NCBI RefSeq assembly: GCF_002113375.1
Contig: NZ_NEHO01000013.1
Span: 62,001 to 126,000 of the forward strand
Direction of reading: 5' to 3'
Origin: Pseudomonas sp. R37(2017)
GTDB taxonomy: Bacteria > Pseudomonadota > Gammaproteobacteria > Pseudomonadales > Pseudomonadaceae
DNA: 64,000 nt
Shown here in pieces: positions 63,086-64,000 of the stretch. The notes beneath the pieces were generated by a model. It was not told where the DNA came from. It made no database searches and saw only the letters and a program-made list of their open reading frames with translations. A program made the position numbers and the translations under genes. How positions within the stretch are numbered: the first letter of the stretch is position 1; each line of letters begins with the position of its first letter.

Positions 63086-64000
63086 GGTTCATTGCTCCTT
63101 TGAGGTGGCCAGGGACGGCGACGGGTGTGGAATCGGGCTCGGCAGGTTCGGCGCTCTGCCATACAACGCTTTCGCCCAGGTAGGGTGTTCGGTAGCCACT
63201 GCGCACGCCCATTCGGTAGAAGATGAAGGCGACCACTGCAACCACGGCCATGTCCACACCCTCGGGCAGGATGCCGATGCCGCCAAAAGTCTCGCTACCG
63301 ACCCACGAAATGAGCGCCATCGCTGGCAGGTAGCCGATCAGCCAGAGCGCTGCGCGAAACTCCTGCGCGAACCTCGACCAGCCGCTTTTCGCCTGATAGT
63401 AGAAATAGATGGGCAGCGCACCGATCACCAGGACAATGACCTGGCCGGTCAATGGCCAACGAGCCCAGTACAACACCAGCGACGCACAGATGAAGGCGAA
63501 GGGTGCGACGATGGCCATGCCCTTGAGTCGTAGAGGGCGACGGACGTCGGCCGCATGGATGCGCAAGGACATCAGGCTGATGGGGCCGGTCAGGAACGAA
63601 ATGATCACGGCAACCGAGATCACGGCCGCCAGCGTCCCCCAGCCACGGAAGAAGAAAAGGAAGACAAAGCTCACTGCCAGGTTCAGCCACATGGCCTGGC
63701 GAGGCACGCCATACAGTGGGTGGAGGTTGCCGAAGATCCTGGGAAGCGTGTTGTTCTTCTCCATGGCGTAGATCATGCGTGCCGTGGTCGCGGTATAGAT
63801 CGACCCTGTACCCGACGGGCTTACAAACGCATCCAGGTAAAGCAGCATGGCCAGCCAGTTCAGGTTCAGTGCCAGGGCAAGCTGTGCCAGAGGCGAATCG
63901 AAGTGAAGGTTATGCCAACCGGCGGCGATACTTTGCGGGCTCACAGCGCCGATAAAGGCGATTTGCAGCAATACGTAAATGATCAGCGCGATCACCACCG
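63075..64000 (-). CDS. APC-family amino acid permease (5' end outside window)
   Basis: The C-terminal 300-odd residues of an APC permease; the frame runs off the right edge, so the start is missing. Visible features: SPSGTGSIYTATTARMIYAM (a conserved loop and TM8 region), several spans and a polar tail. It probably imports the substrate or a product of the M20 amidohydrolase encoded directly downstream. Confidence 0.88.
   Translation of the reverse strand, partial: VVIALIIYVLLQIAFIGAVSPQSIAAGWHNLHFDSPLAQLALALNLNWLAMLLYLDAFVSPSGTGSIYTATTARMIYAMEKNNTLPRIFGNLHPLYGVPRQAMWLNLAVSFVFLFFFRGWGTLAAVISVAVIISFLTGPISLMSLRIHAADVRRPLRLKGMAIVAPFAFICASLVLYWARWPLTGQVIVLVIGALPIYFYYQAKSGWSRFAQEFRAALWLIGYLPAMALISWVGSETFGGIGILPEGVDMAVVAVVAFIFYRMGVRSGYRTPYLGESVVWQSAEPAEPDSTPVAVPGHLKGAMNRDR

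Overview
The window looks like a chromosomal stretch from a Pseudomonas of the fluorescens/putida type. The basis is the gene families (OprD-type porin, several LysR regulators, DctA, an lhp-type hydroxyproline locus), the high-GC coding style, and REP elements built on the GTAGGAGCGAGC-type palindrome. I see no rRNA, tRNA, CRISPR array, prophage or intact insertion sequence. The region is a string of catabolic and transport islands, each with its own regulator. The last gene runs off the right edge.

Left part (1-18 kb): a GlxA/AraC-type regulator; an amidohydrolase fused in frame to an alpha/beta hydrolase, probably by a one-base change in a C run; the decayed 3' end of an SDR gene; a LysR regulator divergent from a ydiJ-like FAD/Fe-S dehydrogenase; a sulfite/nitrite reductase with its DUF934 partner; then a complete 3-hydroxybenzoate/gentisate operon (fumarylpyruvate hydrolase, AAHS transporter, maleylpyruvate isomerase, 3-hydroxybenzoate 6-hydroxylase, gentisate dioxygenase) divergent from its LysR regulator. 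A gene-poor stretch of about 1.3 kb with several inverted repeats follows.

Middle part (18-43 kb): a LysR / M20 peptidase / orphan binding protein / PhyH dioxygenase unit; a methyltransferase-thioesterase-MarR operon with a palindromic operator and a 23-codon leader ORF; an MFS remnant; then the most interesting segment, an AraC-type regulator followed by a 13-kb set of ten enzyme and transport genes plus one small membrane-protein gene (25562-38491). Every transcription unit of that set carries a site TTGCC-N6-GG(A/C)TA, five in all, each pointing toward the gene it precedes. This defines one regulon around two SDRs, a DJ-1/PfpI protein, a Dke1/DAD-like cupin, an alpha/beta hydrolase, a PhyH oxygenase, a PutA without its DNA-binding domain, an imine-reductase-like enzyme, an NCS1 permease and an acetoacetate-decarboxylase-like protein. 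I infer catabolism of a cyclic amine or pyrrolidine-type compound that also carries a keto or diketone part; the substrate is not proven. After it come an OprD porin, a LysR, AzlCD and a DUF3422 protein.

Right part (44-64 kb): a tartrate locus (TtdAB dehydratase, oxaloacetate decarboxylase-type enzyme, LysR, DctA, tartrate/D-malate dehydrogenase) in which two promoters share a spaced AGTGAAC-N20-AAATCACT motif; a hydroxyproline locus (duplicated divergent binding proteins, ABC transporter, LhpC-like deaminase, DadA-like dehydrogenase, KGSA-type aldehyde dehydrogenase, racemase-family enzyme with an unusual Ser/Cys pair, GntR regulator); and an M20 amidohydrolase with an amino-acid permease cut by the window end.
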